Assembly: GCF_010894405.1 (NCBI RefSeq)
Contig: NZ_JAAIYA010000001.1
Coordinates: 183,341-247,340 of the forward strand
Length of the DNA stretch: 64,000 nucleotides
From: Pyxidicoccus caerfyrddinensis
Lineage (GTDB): Bacteria > Myxococcota > Myxococcia > Myxococcales > Myxococcaceae
Direction: 5' to 3'
The translations under genes were made by a program, and so were the position numbers. The notes below the pieces were generated by a model. The model saw only the letters and a program-made list of their open reading frames with translations. It made no database searches and had not been told where the DNA came from. This document shows positions 18,715 to 26,425 of the stretch, piece by piece (the first letter of the stretch is position 1; every line of letters begins with the position of its first letter).

Positions 18715-20316
18715 GTGAGAATCAAACAGAAGCCCGAAGACTTCTCCGTCAAGGAGTCCTACCGTTTCGACGAGGTCGAGACGGGACGCCACCGCGTCTA
18801 CCTCATGGACAAGCAGAAGCTGTCCACGTTCGACGCGGTGACTCGACTGAGGGACGCCTTCGGCCTCAAGCCCGGCGCCATCAGCTACTGCGGCCTCAAG
18901 GACAAGCAGGGCCGCACCGAGCAGATCATCGCCGTGGACGGCGCCGACGTGGACATGCAGGAGCCCGACCTGCGCCTGAAGTACCTGGGCCGCACGGACA
19001 AGCCCCTGTCCTCCGCCAACATCACCTCCAACCGCTTCTCCGTCACCGTGCGCTCGCTGAGCCCGGCGTCGCTGGGGCCCCTCAACGTCGCCACCGCCGA
19101 GGTCAACCGCCTGGGCGTGGTGAACTACTTCGACAGCCAGCGCTTCGGCTCGCTGAAGCACGGCCAGGGCTACATCGCCAAGGACCTCATCCGCGGCGAC
19201 TTCGAGGCGGCCCTGCACAACTTCCTCGCCGCGCCCTCGGAGCTGGACCGCACCGAGGACGCCAAGGTGAAGGCCTTCTGGCGCGACAACTGGGGCCGCT
19301 GGGACGCGCGCGTCCCCTACGAGGGCACGCGCAAGTACCACCGCATCCTCAAGTCCCTGCGCGACTACCCGAAGGACTTCGTGCGCGCCTTCATGCAGAT
19401 CGACTCGGACTACCGGGCGATGCTGCTCTTCACGTACCAGAGCTACCTCTGGAACGAGGGCGTGCGGCGCTACCTCCAACTGCTGCTGCCGCGCGAGCAG
19501 CTCTTCCCGATGCGCTACCAGGCCGGCACGCTGCTGTTCCACCGCGACGCCAGCGCGGAGGTGATGCGCACCCTGCGCGAGGCCACCTTCCCCCTGCTCG
19601 CCCCCGAATCCACCTTCACGGACCCGAAGGTGGAGGAGGCCATCACCTGGGTGCTGGGCAAGGAGAAGCTCAAGCTCTCCGACCTGCGCATCGAGGAGGA
19701 GCCGCGCCGGCTCTACTTCAAGCACGAGGAGCGGCCGCTGCTCGTCTTCCCGCACAAGCTCGTCGTCGGCCGCACGCAGGCCGACGACATCAACCGCGGG
19801 GAAGTGAAGGTCAACGTCGCCTTCACGCTGCCGCCGGGCGCGTACGCCACCCTCGTCGTCAAGCGCCTCTTCCACTTCGAGTACACCGAGGACACCCCGG
19901 AGGTCATCCGCGCCTCCCAGCGCCCGCGCTTCGTGGAGATGGAGCAGGCCGCGAGTGACGGCGAGCGCGAGGAGCGGGGAGCGGCGCCTCGGGGCCGCGC
20001 ACGCGCGCCCGCCAGCCGGGACGAGCGCCCGGCCCCGCGTGGCCGCGCCTCCGGGGACCGCGAGGAGCGCGGAGCCCGGGGCCCGTCGGACTCCCGTCGC
20101 CGGGGGGCGGAAGCCCGCGAGCCGCGCGCTACGGAAGGGCCGTCCCGCCACCGCGACCTGGCCACCAAGGACCAGGCGGCCGAGCAGCCGAAGGAGGCCC
20201 CGGTGCCCGTGGGCTTCCGTGAGAACCAGCGCCAGCGCAAGGCCGCTCGCGAGGTGGCCCGGGCGGAAACGGCCGCCAAGCTGGCGGCCAAGGCCCCGAA
20301 ATCACGGAAGAAATAG
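18715..20316 (+). CDS. truD: tRNA pseudouridine synthase D with long charged tail
   Basis: TruD-type pseudouridine synthase, in E. coli responsible for pseudouridine 13 in tRNA-Glu. The family motif YCGLKDKQGRTEQ, containing the catalytic Asp, lies near residue 60, followed by NYFDSQRFGS and a FTYQSYLWNEGVRRYL segment. The catalytic core covers about residues 1-410, longer than the roughly 350 of E. coli. Residues 415-533 form an added low-complexity tail rich in Arg, Glu, Ala and Pro, with repeated RGRA/RDERPAPRGRA units, ending Lys-rich (KAPKSRKK). Such a tail is probably disordered and RNA-binding. The start is GTG at 18715, since homology begins at once (RIKQKPEDF). Confidence 0.93.
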   Translation: MRIKQKPEDFSVKESYRFDEVETGRHRVYLMDKQKLSTFDAVTRLRDAFGLKPGAISYCGLKDKQGRTEQIIAVDGADVDMQEPDLRLKYLGRTDKPLSSANITSNRFSVTVRSLSPASLGPLNVATAEVNRLGVVNYFDSQRFGSLKHGQGYIAKDLIRGDFEAALHNFLAAPSELDRTEDAKVKAFWRDNWGRWDARVPYEGTRKYHRILKSLRDYPKDFVRAFMQIDSDYRAMLLFTYQSYLWNEGVRRYLQLLLPREQLFPMRYQAGTLLFHRDASAEVMRTLREATFPLLAPESTFTDPKVEEAITWVLGKEKLKLSDLRIEEEPRRLYFKHEERPLLVFPHKLVVGRTQADDINRGEVKVNVAFTLPPGAYATLVVKRLFHFEYTEDTPEVIRASQRPRFVEMEQAASDGEREERGAAPRGRARAPASRDERPAPRGRASGDREERGARGPSDSRRRGAEAREPRATEGPSRHRDLATKDQAAEQPKEAPVPVGFRENQRQRKAAREVARAETAAKLAAKAPKSRKK

Positions 20317-20367
20317 AGATGTCACAGCCGGACGCAATGGGCGGACGGGCACGCCGTAGACCAAGGC

Positions 20368-21003
20368 GTGAACGCTCTTGCCCTCGACGACGTGCCCGGG
20401 TCGCTCGCCCATGCCATCGGGATGCTGATGGCTGAGGAGGCTCCCCCGCTTCCCTGGAAGGCGGACGTACAGGCCGCACGCCGCGGCGACCCGTCCGCCT
20501 TCGAGTCCCTGGTGCGCAGCGTGCAGCGCCCGGTTTACGGCCTGGCGCTGCGGCTGTTGCAGCGTGAGGCCGAGGCCGCGGAGGTGGCGCAGGAGGCCCT
20601 GCTGCGCGCCTACCAGAACCTGCACCGCTACGACGACTCGCGCCCGTTCGACCTCTGGGTGCTCGCGATTACGCGCAACCTCTGCCTGGACCTGCTCCGC
20701 CGCCGCACCAAGGTGAAGACGGAGGAGCTGGAGCCCATGAAGGAGGTGCTCCCCAGCGGCGACGTGTCGCAGCTGGAGCGCGCCATCGCCACCGAGGAGC
20801 GTCAGTCGCTCGAGGAGGCGATGGCCACCCTGTCCGCCGAGGACCGGGAAGTGCTCGCGCTCTACTACGTCCAGAAGCGCACGACGAAGGAGATCGCCCA
20901 GGTCATGGGGTGTGCTCCCGGCACCATCATGGCCCGCCTGTTCCGTGCCCGCGAGAAGCTCCGCAAGAAGATGACCCCCGCCCCCGAGGAGGCAGCCCGA
21001 TGA
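20368..21003 (+). CDS. ECF-type RNA polymerase sigma factor
   Basis: Sigma-70 family factor of 211 residues with only regions 2 and 4. Region 2 runs from about 45 to 115 (FESLVRSVQRPVYGLALRLL, then FDLWVLAITRNLCLDLLRRR). Region 4 is at about 150-205 (REVLALYYVQKRTTKEIAQVMG, then GTIMARLFRAREKLRKK). This is typical of the extracytoplasmic-function group. The GTG at 20368 has only a weak ribosome-binding site; the ATG at 20422 is an alternative that would remove 18 poorly conserved residues. The next gene overlaps by four bases (ATGA) and encodes its probable anti-sigma factor. Autoregulation is likely by family habit, but I could not identify a matching promoter. Confidence 0.93.
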   Translation: MNALALDDVPGSLAHAIGMLMAEEAPPLPWKADVQAARRGDPSAFESLVRSVQRPVYGLALRLLQREAEAAEVAQEALLRAYQNLHRYDDSRPFDLWVLAITRNLCLDLLRRRTKVKTEELEPMKEVLPSGDVSQLERAIATEERQSLEEAMATLSAEDREVLALYYVQKRTTKEIAQVMGCAPGTIMARLFRAREKLRKKMTPAPEEAAR

Positions 21004-21503
21004 CTCCGCACCTGTGCCCGGACCTGGAAGTCCTCTTCGCGGAGCTGGAGGAAGGTGAAGGCCCCGCCCTGGACCATGCGGCCGAGTGCGAGGCGTGCAG
21101 CGCCGTCCTCGAAGAGCACCGGCTGATGGAGAACGACCTCTACCGGCTGGCGGATCCACTCCCGCCGCCCACGCTGGTGGCGAGCGTCATGGCGCGCGTG
21201 GCCGCCGAGCCCATCCCCCAGCGGCGCGAGGTCTGGTCCGGCGTCGCCATCCTGCTCACCTCGCTGGTGGGGGGGCTGGGCTACCTCCTGATGAACGACC
21301 AGGCGCTCGGCCGCTTCGGCACCGGCGTCGCGTCCTTCGTGGTGGAGGGACGGCTCTTCGCCGAGGGCATCCTCAGCGGGGCCCACGCGCTGTGGTCCAC
21401 GGCGGGGCTCGCGGTGGCCACCACCCTCGCCTTCCTCCTCCTGACGTCCCTGTTGGGCCTGAAGCGACTCGCGGGCAACGTTCCCACCCCCTCCGAAGCC
21501 TGA
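21000..21503 (+). CDS. Anti-sigma factor, zinc-finger type with one membrane segment
   Basis: Protein of 167 residues. The N-terminal part has the motif DHAAECEACSAVLEE (His-x3-Cys-x2-Cys), matching the zinc-binding anti-sigma (ZAS) fold, preceded by CPDLEVLFAEL as in many such proteins. A hydrophobic stretch follows at about 80-100 (SGVAILLTSLVGGLGYLLMN), and a second at about 135-158 near the C-terminus (STAGLAVATTLAFLLLTSLLG). It should tether and inhibit the sigma factor encoded just upstream. The ATG at 21000 overlaps the sigma stop and has GAGGAGG, so the pair is translationally coupled. Only seven bases separate it from the next gene. Confidence 0.88.
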   Translation: MTPHLCPDLEVLFAELEEGEGPALDHAAECEACSAVLEEHRLMENDLYRLADPLPPPTLVASVMARVAAEPIPQRREVWSGVAILLTSLVGGLGYLLMNDQALGRFGTGVASFVVEGRLFAEGILSGAHALWSTAGLAVATTLAFLLLTSLLGLKRLAGNVPTPSEA

Positions 21504-21510
21504 GCGAACC

Positions 21511-23040
21511 ATGAAGATCTCCTCTCGAATCCTTCTTCCCGCTCTGCTCCTCGGCGCGCCCCTCGCGCTGGGTGCGGAGACCGCCACCGCCCCCCAGGCC
21601 GCCAGCGCGCCCGCTGACCGCACCATCGACGTCAGCTTCCGCGGCAGCCTGCGCGACGCGCTGAAGACCATCGCCGACAAGGGCGGCCTCAACCTCGTCG
21701 TCACCGGCGACCTGGACACGCCCGCCGAGGTGCACCTGCGCGGCGTCACCGCGAACCAGGCCCTGCGCACCGTGGCCCGCGCCTACTCGCTGCGCCTGGA
21801 GCAGGACGGCTCCATCTTCACCCTGCGCCCCATGACGGCGAAGGAGAAGGACGCGGTCGCCTCGGGTGACAGCGCCGCCGCCGCAACGCCGGCTCCGGCC
21901 GAGGCCCCGCAGGCCGCTGCCGCGCCGGAGGCCGCGACGCCTTCGATGCCGGCCATGCCTCCGATGCCGGCCATGCCTCCGATGCCGCCCATGCCCTCAT
22001 TCCCCTCCGAGGAGGATGCGGACGAGATTCGCGAGGCGCAGGAGGAGGCGCGCGAGCAGATGGACCGGGCCCGCGAGGAGATGCACAAGACGCGCGAGCA
22101 ATTGCGGCGTACCCGCCGCGGCAACCGCGACGTGGTGGCGCGGGGCAAGTCCCTCGAGGTGAAGGAGGGGCAGAACGTCGAGAGCGCGGTGGTGTACGGC
22201 GGCAACCTGACGGTGAAGGGCCACGTGGAGGAGGACGCCGTCGCCTTCGGCGGCAACCTGGAGGTCCATGGCCACGTGGAGGGAGACGCGCACGCCTTTG
22301 GCGGCAACGTCATCCTCGGGCCGGACGCTCGCGTGGACGGTGACGTGTCCTCCTTTGGCGGCACCGTGGAGCGCGCGGAAGGCGCCCAGGTAGGGGGCAG
22401 CGAGGAGGCCTTCGTCGGCGCCGGCTTCGGCCGCCTGGTGGCCGGTGAAATCAAGAACGGGATGCGCGAGGCCCGCAACGAGGGCCGCCACTCCCACGAC
22501 GATGCCGACGAGAGCGACGGCGACGAGGACCACGACGGTGGCGGCCTGGCCGGCTTCATCCTCACCTTCGCGGTGCTCTTCGGCCTGGGCTTCCTGGGGC
22601 AGATGTTCTTCCCCGCGCGCATGAAGCAGCTGGGCGACGAGGTCCGCCGCAGGCCCGTGCAGACGGGGCTCACCGGCTTCCTCGGCTTGCTGGCCATGGT
22701 TCCCCTGACGGTGGTGCTGTGCATCACCATCATCGGCATCCCCGCGGCGCTGGTGCTCTGGATGGCGGCGCCCCTCGCGGCGGCGCTGGGCTACGCGGCG
22801 GTGGCGAGCGAGCTGGGCACGCACCTGCCGCTGCTGCGCGGCCGCAAGACGCAGGCGGTGGTGCTGGCCCTGGGGCTGCTGGTACTGATGGTGGTGGGCG
22901 TCATCCCGGTGCTGGGTGCCATCGTCTCCTTCCTCATCGTCCTGATGGCGCTGGGCGCGGTCATCCGCACCCGGTTCGGCAACAACCGCCCGCGCGGCAT
23001 GCCCGAGCCCCTCATCAACTCCACCGAGCAGCCCGTCTAA
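21511..23040 (+). CDS. STN-bactofilin-like membrane protein, sigma operon third gene
   Basis: Exported membrane protein of 509 residues with an unusual domain order. Signal peptide (1-22). STN/secretin-TonB short N-terminal domain (about 32-105: DVSFRGSLRDALKTIADKGG, then VTANQALRTVARAY). Met/Pro repeats (MPAMPPMPAMPPMPPMP). A charged coiled coil at about 167-205. A polymer-type beta-helix like bactofilins (about 212-300, repeated V-x-G-x-V-E-x-D-A-x-A-F-G-G-N). Finally four or five membrane segments (345-495). The N-terminal two thirds would lie in the periplasm. STN domains in other systems signal to anti-sigma factors, so this third gene may be the sensor that releases the sigma factor. 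No named family covers the whole protein. Confidence 0.85.
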   Translation: MKISSRILLPALLLGAPLALGAETATAPQAASAPADRTIDVSFRGSLRDALKTIADKGGLNLVVTGDLDTPAEVHLRGVTANQALRTVARAYSLRLEQDGSIFTLRPMTAKEKDAVASGDSAAAATPAPAEAPQAAAAPEAATPSMPAMPPMPAMPPMPPMPSFPSEEDADEIREAQEEAREQMDRAREEMHKTREQLRRTRRGNRDVVARGKSLEVKEGQNVESAVVYGGNLTVKGHVEEDAVAFGGNLEVHGHVEGDAHAFGGNVILGPDARVDGDVSSFGGTVERAEGAQVGGSEEAFVGAGFGRLVAGEIKNGMREARNEGRHSHDDADESDGDEDHDGGGLAGFILTFAVLFGLGFLGQMFFPARMKQLGDEVRRRPVQTGLTGFLGLLAMVPLTVVLCITIIGIPAALVLWMAAPLAAALGYAAVASELGTHLPLLRGRKTQAVVLALGLLVLMVVGVIPVLGAIVSFLIVLMALGAVIRTRFGNNRPRGMPEPLINSTEQPV

Positions 23041-23049
23041 CGGGCCCGT

Positions 23050-23069
23050 GCCGGGCCAGGCTGCCCGGC
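23050..23069 (+). terminator. Perfect hairpin 9 bp after sigma-operon stop
   Basis: Arms GCCGGGC and GCCCGGC pair perfectly around the six-base loop CAGGCT. The position just after the stop at 23040 fits a terminator of the sigma operon. No U run follows directly; two more hairpins follow downstream. Confidence 0.5.
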
Positions 23070-23080
23070 CGCTCACTCCT

Positions 23081-23158
23081 TCGGGGACCGCTCGCGAGGC
23101 CCACACGGCCCGTGACGGTCCCCGAGGTGTTTTCAGGGCCCTCGCCGTCGAGAGCCCT
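23081..23158. other. Two further inverted repeats in the 23041-23272 gap
   Basis: Arms TCGGGGACCG (23081) and CGGTCCCCGA (23116) match perfectly over 10 bp around a 25-base loop, and TTTT follows seven bases later. A third hairpin has arms AGGGCCCTC (23135) and GAGAGCCCT (23150) with one mismatch. The cluster could be a composite terminator, a leader of the dehydrogenase transcript or a small RNA. Confidence 0.4.
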
Positions 23159-23272
23159 TAGAGAAGCTCGCGCGCTCCATCACCGGCACTGTCGGCTGAC
23201 GCTCATGGCCATGGTGCGTCATGCACTGAGAGGCTTTGACCCCCCGGGCGCGGTGCGCCATTTTGGGCGCCC

Positions 23273-24619
23273 ATGCGACGCCTCCCAGACGCACCCCCGC
23301 GCGGCAGGGCCATCACCGTGGACCTCGATGGCGAGAGCATCCCCGCCATCGAAGGCGAGCCGGTGGCGTGCTCCCTCGTCGCCGCGGACGAGCCCGTCCT
23401 CGCCCGTTCCATCAAGTACCACCGGCCCCGGAGCCCGTACTGCTTCGCCGCCGCGTGCTCCCACTGCCTGATGCGGGTGGACGGCATGCCCAACGTCTAC
23501 ACGTGCCGCACGCCCGCGCGGGACGGCATGCGGCTGGAGCGGCAGAACGCGTACCCCTCCGCGAAGGTGGACGTCTTCGAGACCATCGACTGGTTCTTCC
23601 CCAAGGGCCTGGACCACCACGAGATGTTCGCCGGCGTGCCGGTGGCCGAGCAGGTGATGGCCAAGGTGGCGCGGCAGCTCGCGGGGCTCGGCCTGCTGCC
23701 GAAGGAGGAGGGCCCCGTCACCCCTCCGGCCCGCACGCTGCGCACGCGCGTGGCGGTGGTGGGCGGCGGCGCGGCGGGCCTCGGCGCGGCGCGGGTGCTC
23801 GCGGACCGGGGCGTGCCCTTCCTCCTCTTCGAGCGGGACGACCACCTGGGCGGACGGCTGGCCCACGGCGTGCCGGAGCAGGACGGACCCCAGATTCAGG
23901 AGGCCGCCACGTTCCCCAAGGGGAGCATCCTCACCCGCGCGACGGTGCTGGGCCTGTATGACGACGAGGCCGGGCGCTACCTCGCGGTGGGCGCGCTGGA
24001 GCCGGAAGGCCCGCGGCTGTTGAAGGTCTACTCGGAGCGCTTCCTGCTCGCGCCGGGCGGCCACCCGCCGATGGTGCCCTTCGAGAACAACGACTTGCCC
24101 GGCGTGTACGCGGGCCGCGCGGCCAGCCTGCTCCTGCGCCGCTACGACGTGGCGCCGGAGATGGCGGCGCTGGTGGGCTGGGGCCCGGAGCTGCACGCGC
24201 TGGCGAAGCTGATGCAGGAGCGCGGCGTGAGGGTGACGGCGGTGGTGGACCTGAAGGGCCCGCTGCCGAAGGACGCCCACCCGCTCGCGGTGTCAGGCTC
24301 GGAGCCCAAGGCGCACGGGCTGCGGCGGGTGAGCGCGTTCAGCTACACGCAAGCAGGCGGCGGCAAGAAGAAGGTGTCCTGTGACGCCGTGCTGGTGTCG
24401 GTGCCCGTCAGCCCCAGCTTCGAGCTGGCGCGGCAGGGCGGCGCGAAGGTGACGTTCGACGCGGGCCTCGGCCTCTTCGTGGTGGAGGCGGACGCGGACG
24501 GGCGCACGCAGGCAACGGACGTGTTCGCCGCCGGGGACCTCACCGGGGGCGGCACCGCGAGGGAAGCGGAGGCCGCCGGCCGCCGCGCGGCCGAGGCGCT
24601 GGTGGGAGGGCTGTCATGA
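23273..24619 (+). CDS. 2Fe-2S / FAD dehydrogenase subunit (HcnA-HcnB or SoxA-like)
   Basis: Protein of 448 residues. The N-terminal 100 residues are a ferredoxin-like 2Fe-2S domain with Cys in SPYCFAAACSHCLMRVDG and a fourth in VYTC. A disulfide-oxidoreductase-type FAD domain follows (RVAVVGGGAAGLGAARVLADRG near 163, and a second FAD/NAD part ending TDVFAAGDLTGGG). This corresponds to the A and B subunits of membrane amine, proline or glycine dehydrogenases (HcnAB, opine oxidase, part of SoxA) fused in one chain. Unlike HcnB it lacks a C-terminal BFD iron-sulfur domain, which instead sits at the N-terminus of the next protein. The stop overlaps that gene by four bases (ATGA). The substrate is probably an amino acid or secondary amine, by inference. 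Confidence 0.88.
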   Translation: MRRLPDAPPRGRAITVDLDGESIPAIEGEPVACSLVAADEPVLARSIKYHRPRSPYCFAAACSHCLMRVDGMPNVYTCRTPARDGMRLERQNAYPSAKVDVFETIDWFFPKGLDHHEMFAGVPVAEQVMAKVARQLAGLGLLPKEEGPVTPPARTLRTRVAVVGGGAAGLGAARVLADRGVPFLLFERDDHLGGRLAHGVPEQDGPQIQEAATFPKGSILTRATVLGLYDDEAGRYLAVGALEPEGPRLLKVYSERFLLAPGGHPPMVPFENNDLPGVYAGRAASLLLRRYDVAPEMAALVGWGPELHALAKLMQERGVRVTAVVDLKGPLPKDAHPLAVSGSEPKAHGLRRVSAFSYTQAGGGKKKVSCDAVLVSVPVSPSFELARQGGAKVTFDAGLGLFVVEADADGRTQATDVFAAGDLTGGGTAREAEAAGRRAAEALVGGLS

Positions 24620-26103
24620 GCAAGGCGATGGTCTGTTCGTGCGAGGACGTCACCGTCGACGACGTCAAGCACGCGGTGTCCCGCGGCTTCTGCGACGTGG
24701 AGTCGGTGAAGCGCTACACCGGCTTCGGCACCGGCATCTGCCAGGGCAAGAGCTGCCTGGCCGCGGTGGCCTCGCTGCTGGAGCGGGAGAAGGCCCTGAA
24801 GCCCGCGGCCGTGGTGCCCTTCACCCCGCGCCCGCCGCTCTACCCCACCGAATTGCGCCTGCTCGCCTCCGCCCCGGTGGACATGTCCGTGCCCCCCGTG
24901 GGCGGCGTGCCCCAGGAGGTGGACGCCTTCCCGTCTTCACTCCGGCCGGAAGGGCCGGTGCCGGAGAAGGCGAAGGTGGTCATCATCGGCGGCGGCATCA
25001 TGGGCCTCGCGCTGGCGTACAACCTGGCCTGCGAGGGCGAGACGGACGTGGTGGTGCTGGAGCGTGGCTACCTCTGCGCGGGCGCATCCGGCCGCAACGG
25101 CGGCGGCGTGCGCATGCAGTGGGGCACCCCGGCGCTCGTCGAGCTGGCCAAGCGCTCCATCGACTTGATGAAGAGCTTCGCGAGAGACCTCGGCATCAAC
25201 GTGTGGCTGCGCCAGGGCGGCTACATCTTCCTCGCGAAGACGAAGCCGGTGGCGGACCGGTTGGACCGCAACGCGGCGCTGCACAACAAGTTCGGCGTGC
25301 CCACCCGCATCATCAGCGCGGACGAGGCGCGCGAAATCGTCCCCGGCCTCACCATGAAGGACTGCCTGACGGCGTCCTACAACCCGGAGGACGGCGTCAT
25401 CTTCCCCTGGCCCTTCCTCTGGGGCTACGCGCAGGGCTGCAAGAAGAAGGGCGTCCGCGTGGAGACGTACACGGACGTCACCGGCTTCGAGACGAGCAAC
25501 GGCCAGGTGCGCAAGGTGAAGACCACGCGCGGCGACATCGCCTGCGACACCGTGGTGCTGGCCGCCGGCGCGTGGAGCCCCGAAATCGCCAGGCTGGTGG
25601 ACGTGCAGTTGCCCAACGAGCCGCACCGCCACGAAATCCTCAGCACCGAGCCCCTCAAGCCCTTCCTCGGGCCGCTCGTCTCCGTGCTCGACACGGGCCT
25701 GTACTTCAGCCAGTCCATGCGCGGAGAGATTGTCGGCGGCATGGGCGACCCGCTGGAGCCCGTGGGCCTCAACATGGGCAGCACGCTGCGCTTCGTGACG
25801 CGCTTCGCCCAGGCACTCATGGAGCAGCTGCCGCAGGTGGGCCACGTGAAGGTGCTGCGCCAGTGGGCCGGCTGCTACGACGTGACGCCGGACAACAACC
25901 CGGTGCTGGGCCGCACCCCGGGACTGGACAACCTGCTGCAGATGTCCGGCTTCGTGGGCCACGGCTTCATGATGGCCCCCGCCGTCGCCGAACGGATGGC
26001 GAAGTGGATGGCCACCGGCGAGTCCGATGAGCTCTTCACCCGCTTCAGCCTCCGCCGCTTCTCCGAGGGCACCCTCGAGCGCGAGGACATGATCATCGGC
26101 TGA
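24616..26103 (+). CDS. BFD iron-sulfur / FAD amine oxidoreductase (DAO family)
   Basis: Catalytic subunit partner of the preceding gene, 495 residues. Residues 1-55 are a BFD-like 2Fe-2S domain: CSCEDVTVDD at the front and GTGICQGKSC later, four Cys in all. After a Pro-rich linker the D-amino-acid-oxidase fold begins with VVIIGGGIMGLALAYNLA near 117, then AGASGRNGGGVRMQWG. It ends with GCYDVTPDNNPVLGRTPG and SGFVGHGFMMAPAVAE, typical of SoxB, glycine oxidase and HcnC. Electrons should pass from substrate to FAD to the iron-sulfur centres of the pair. No signal peptide or membrane anchor is seen. HCN synthesis, amine oxidation and proline oxidation cannot be told apart from sequence. Confidence 0.9.
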   Translation: MSKAMVCSCEDVTVDDVKHAVSRGFCDVESVKRYTGFGTGICQGKSCLAAVASLLEREKALKPAAVVPFTPRPPLYPTELRLLASAPVDMSVPPVGGVPQEVDAFPSSLRPEGPVPEKAKVVIIGGGIMGLALAYNLACEGETDVVVLERGYLCAGASGRNGGGVRMQWGTPALVELAKRSIDLMKSFARDLGINVWLRQGGYIFLAKTKPVADRLDRNAALHNKFGVPTRIISADEAREIVPGLTMKDCLTASYNPEDGVIFPWPFLWGYAQGCKKKGVRVETYTDVTGFETSNGQVRKVKTTRGDIACDTVVLAAGAWSPEIARLVDVQLPNEPHRHEILSTEPLKPFLGPLVSVLDTGLYFSQSMRGEIVGGMGDPLEPVGLNMGSTLRFVTRFAQALMEQLPQVGHVKVLRQWAGCYDVTPDNNPVLGRTPGLDNLLQMSGFVGHGFMMAPAVAERMAKWMATGESDELFTRFSLRRFSEGTLEREDMIIG

Positions 26104-26307
26104 CGCCCCCTGCCCCGCCGCCCCTTCCGGGCCGCGCCCCGTGCCTTCACCGGCCCGGGCCGCGGCCCTGTACTTTTCCGGAGCCTGTCCTGGCCGGCGA
26201 CAGCACGGGGGCCCCGGTTGCCCAGGGAAACGACACTTCCAGGAAAACAAGCAAGTCCTGGTTATCACTACGAGCATGGGCCACAGACGTGAAGCCCCTT
26301 TACATTC

Positions 26308-26320
26308 GCAACTGAGTTGC
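26308..26320. promoter_or_regulatory. Palindrome GCAACTGAGTTGC, candidate activator site
   Basis: A perfect inverted repeat with six-base arms and one central base, in an AT-richer patch. It lies about 50 bp upstream of the -24 element at 26370, where enhancer-binding proteins of sigma-54 promoters often bind. The binding protein is unknown. Confidence 0.35.
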
Positions 26321-26369
26321 AGGAGCGGCCGCGCACCACTTTGGTGAACGCTCCCGGGGAGAGCCCCGG

Positions 26370-26384
26370 TGGCACGGGGTGTGC
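26370..26384 (+). promoter_or_regulatory. Candidate sigma-54 (-24/-12) promoter
   Basis: The sequence TGGCACGGGGTGTGC matches the consensus TGGCACG-N4-TTGC with exact spacing and one mismatch (GTGC for TTGC). Transcription would start near 26396, giving a leader of about 30 bases before the protease ATG at 26426. It is found by eye only, and chance matches occur in GC-rich DNA. Confidence 0.45.
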
Positions 26385-26425
26385 CTGGGCCCTCGCCGCG
26401 CAATCCCGCGCGAGGAGGTGGTCCG

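Larger units (their letters stand above)
26104..26425. other. 322-bp intergenic region upstream of the serine protease
   Basis: Non-coding gap between the dehydrogenase operon and the protease gene. The first half is extremely GC-rich with overlapping short inverted repeats. The second half is more AT-rich and holds a palindrome at 26308 and a sigma-54-like promoter at 26370. No small gene with a ribosome-binding site is visible. Confidence 0.5.

Noticed and set aside
23273-26103. A hydrogen cyanide synthase operon.
   Set aside because: Domain parts are related, but the order differs from HcnABC and other amine dehydrogenases share them; only a general dehydrogenase call is safe.
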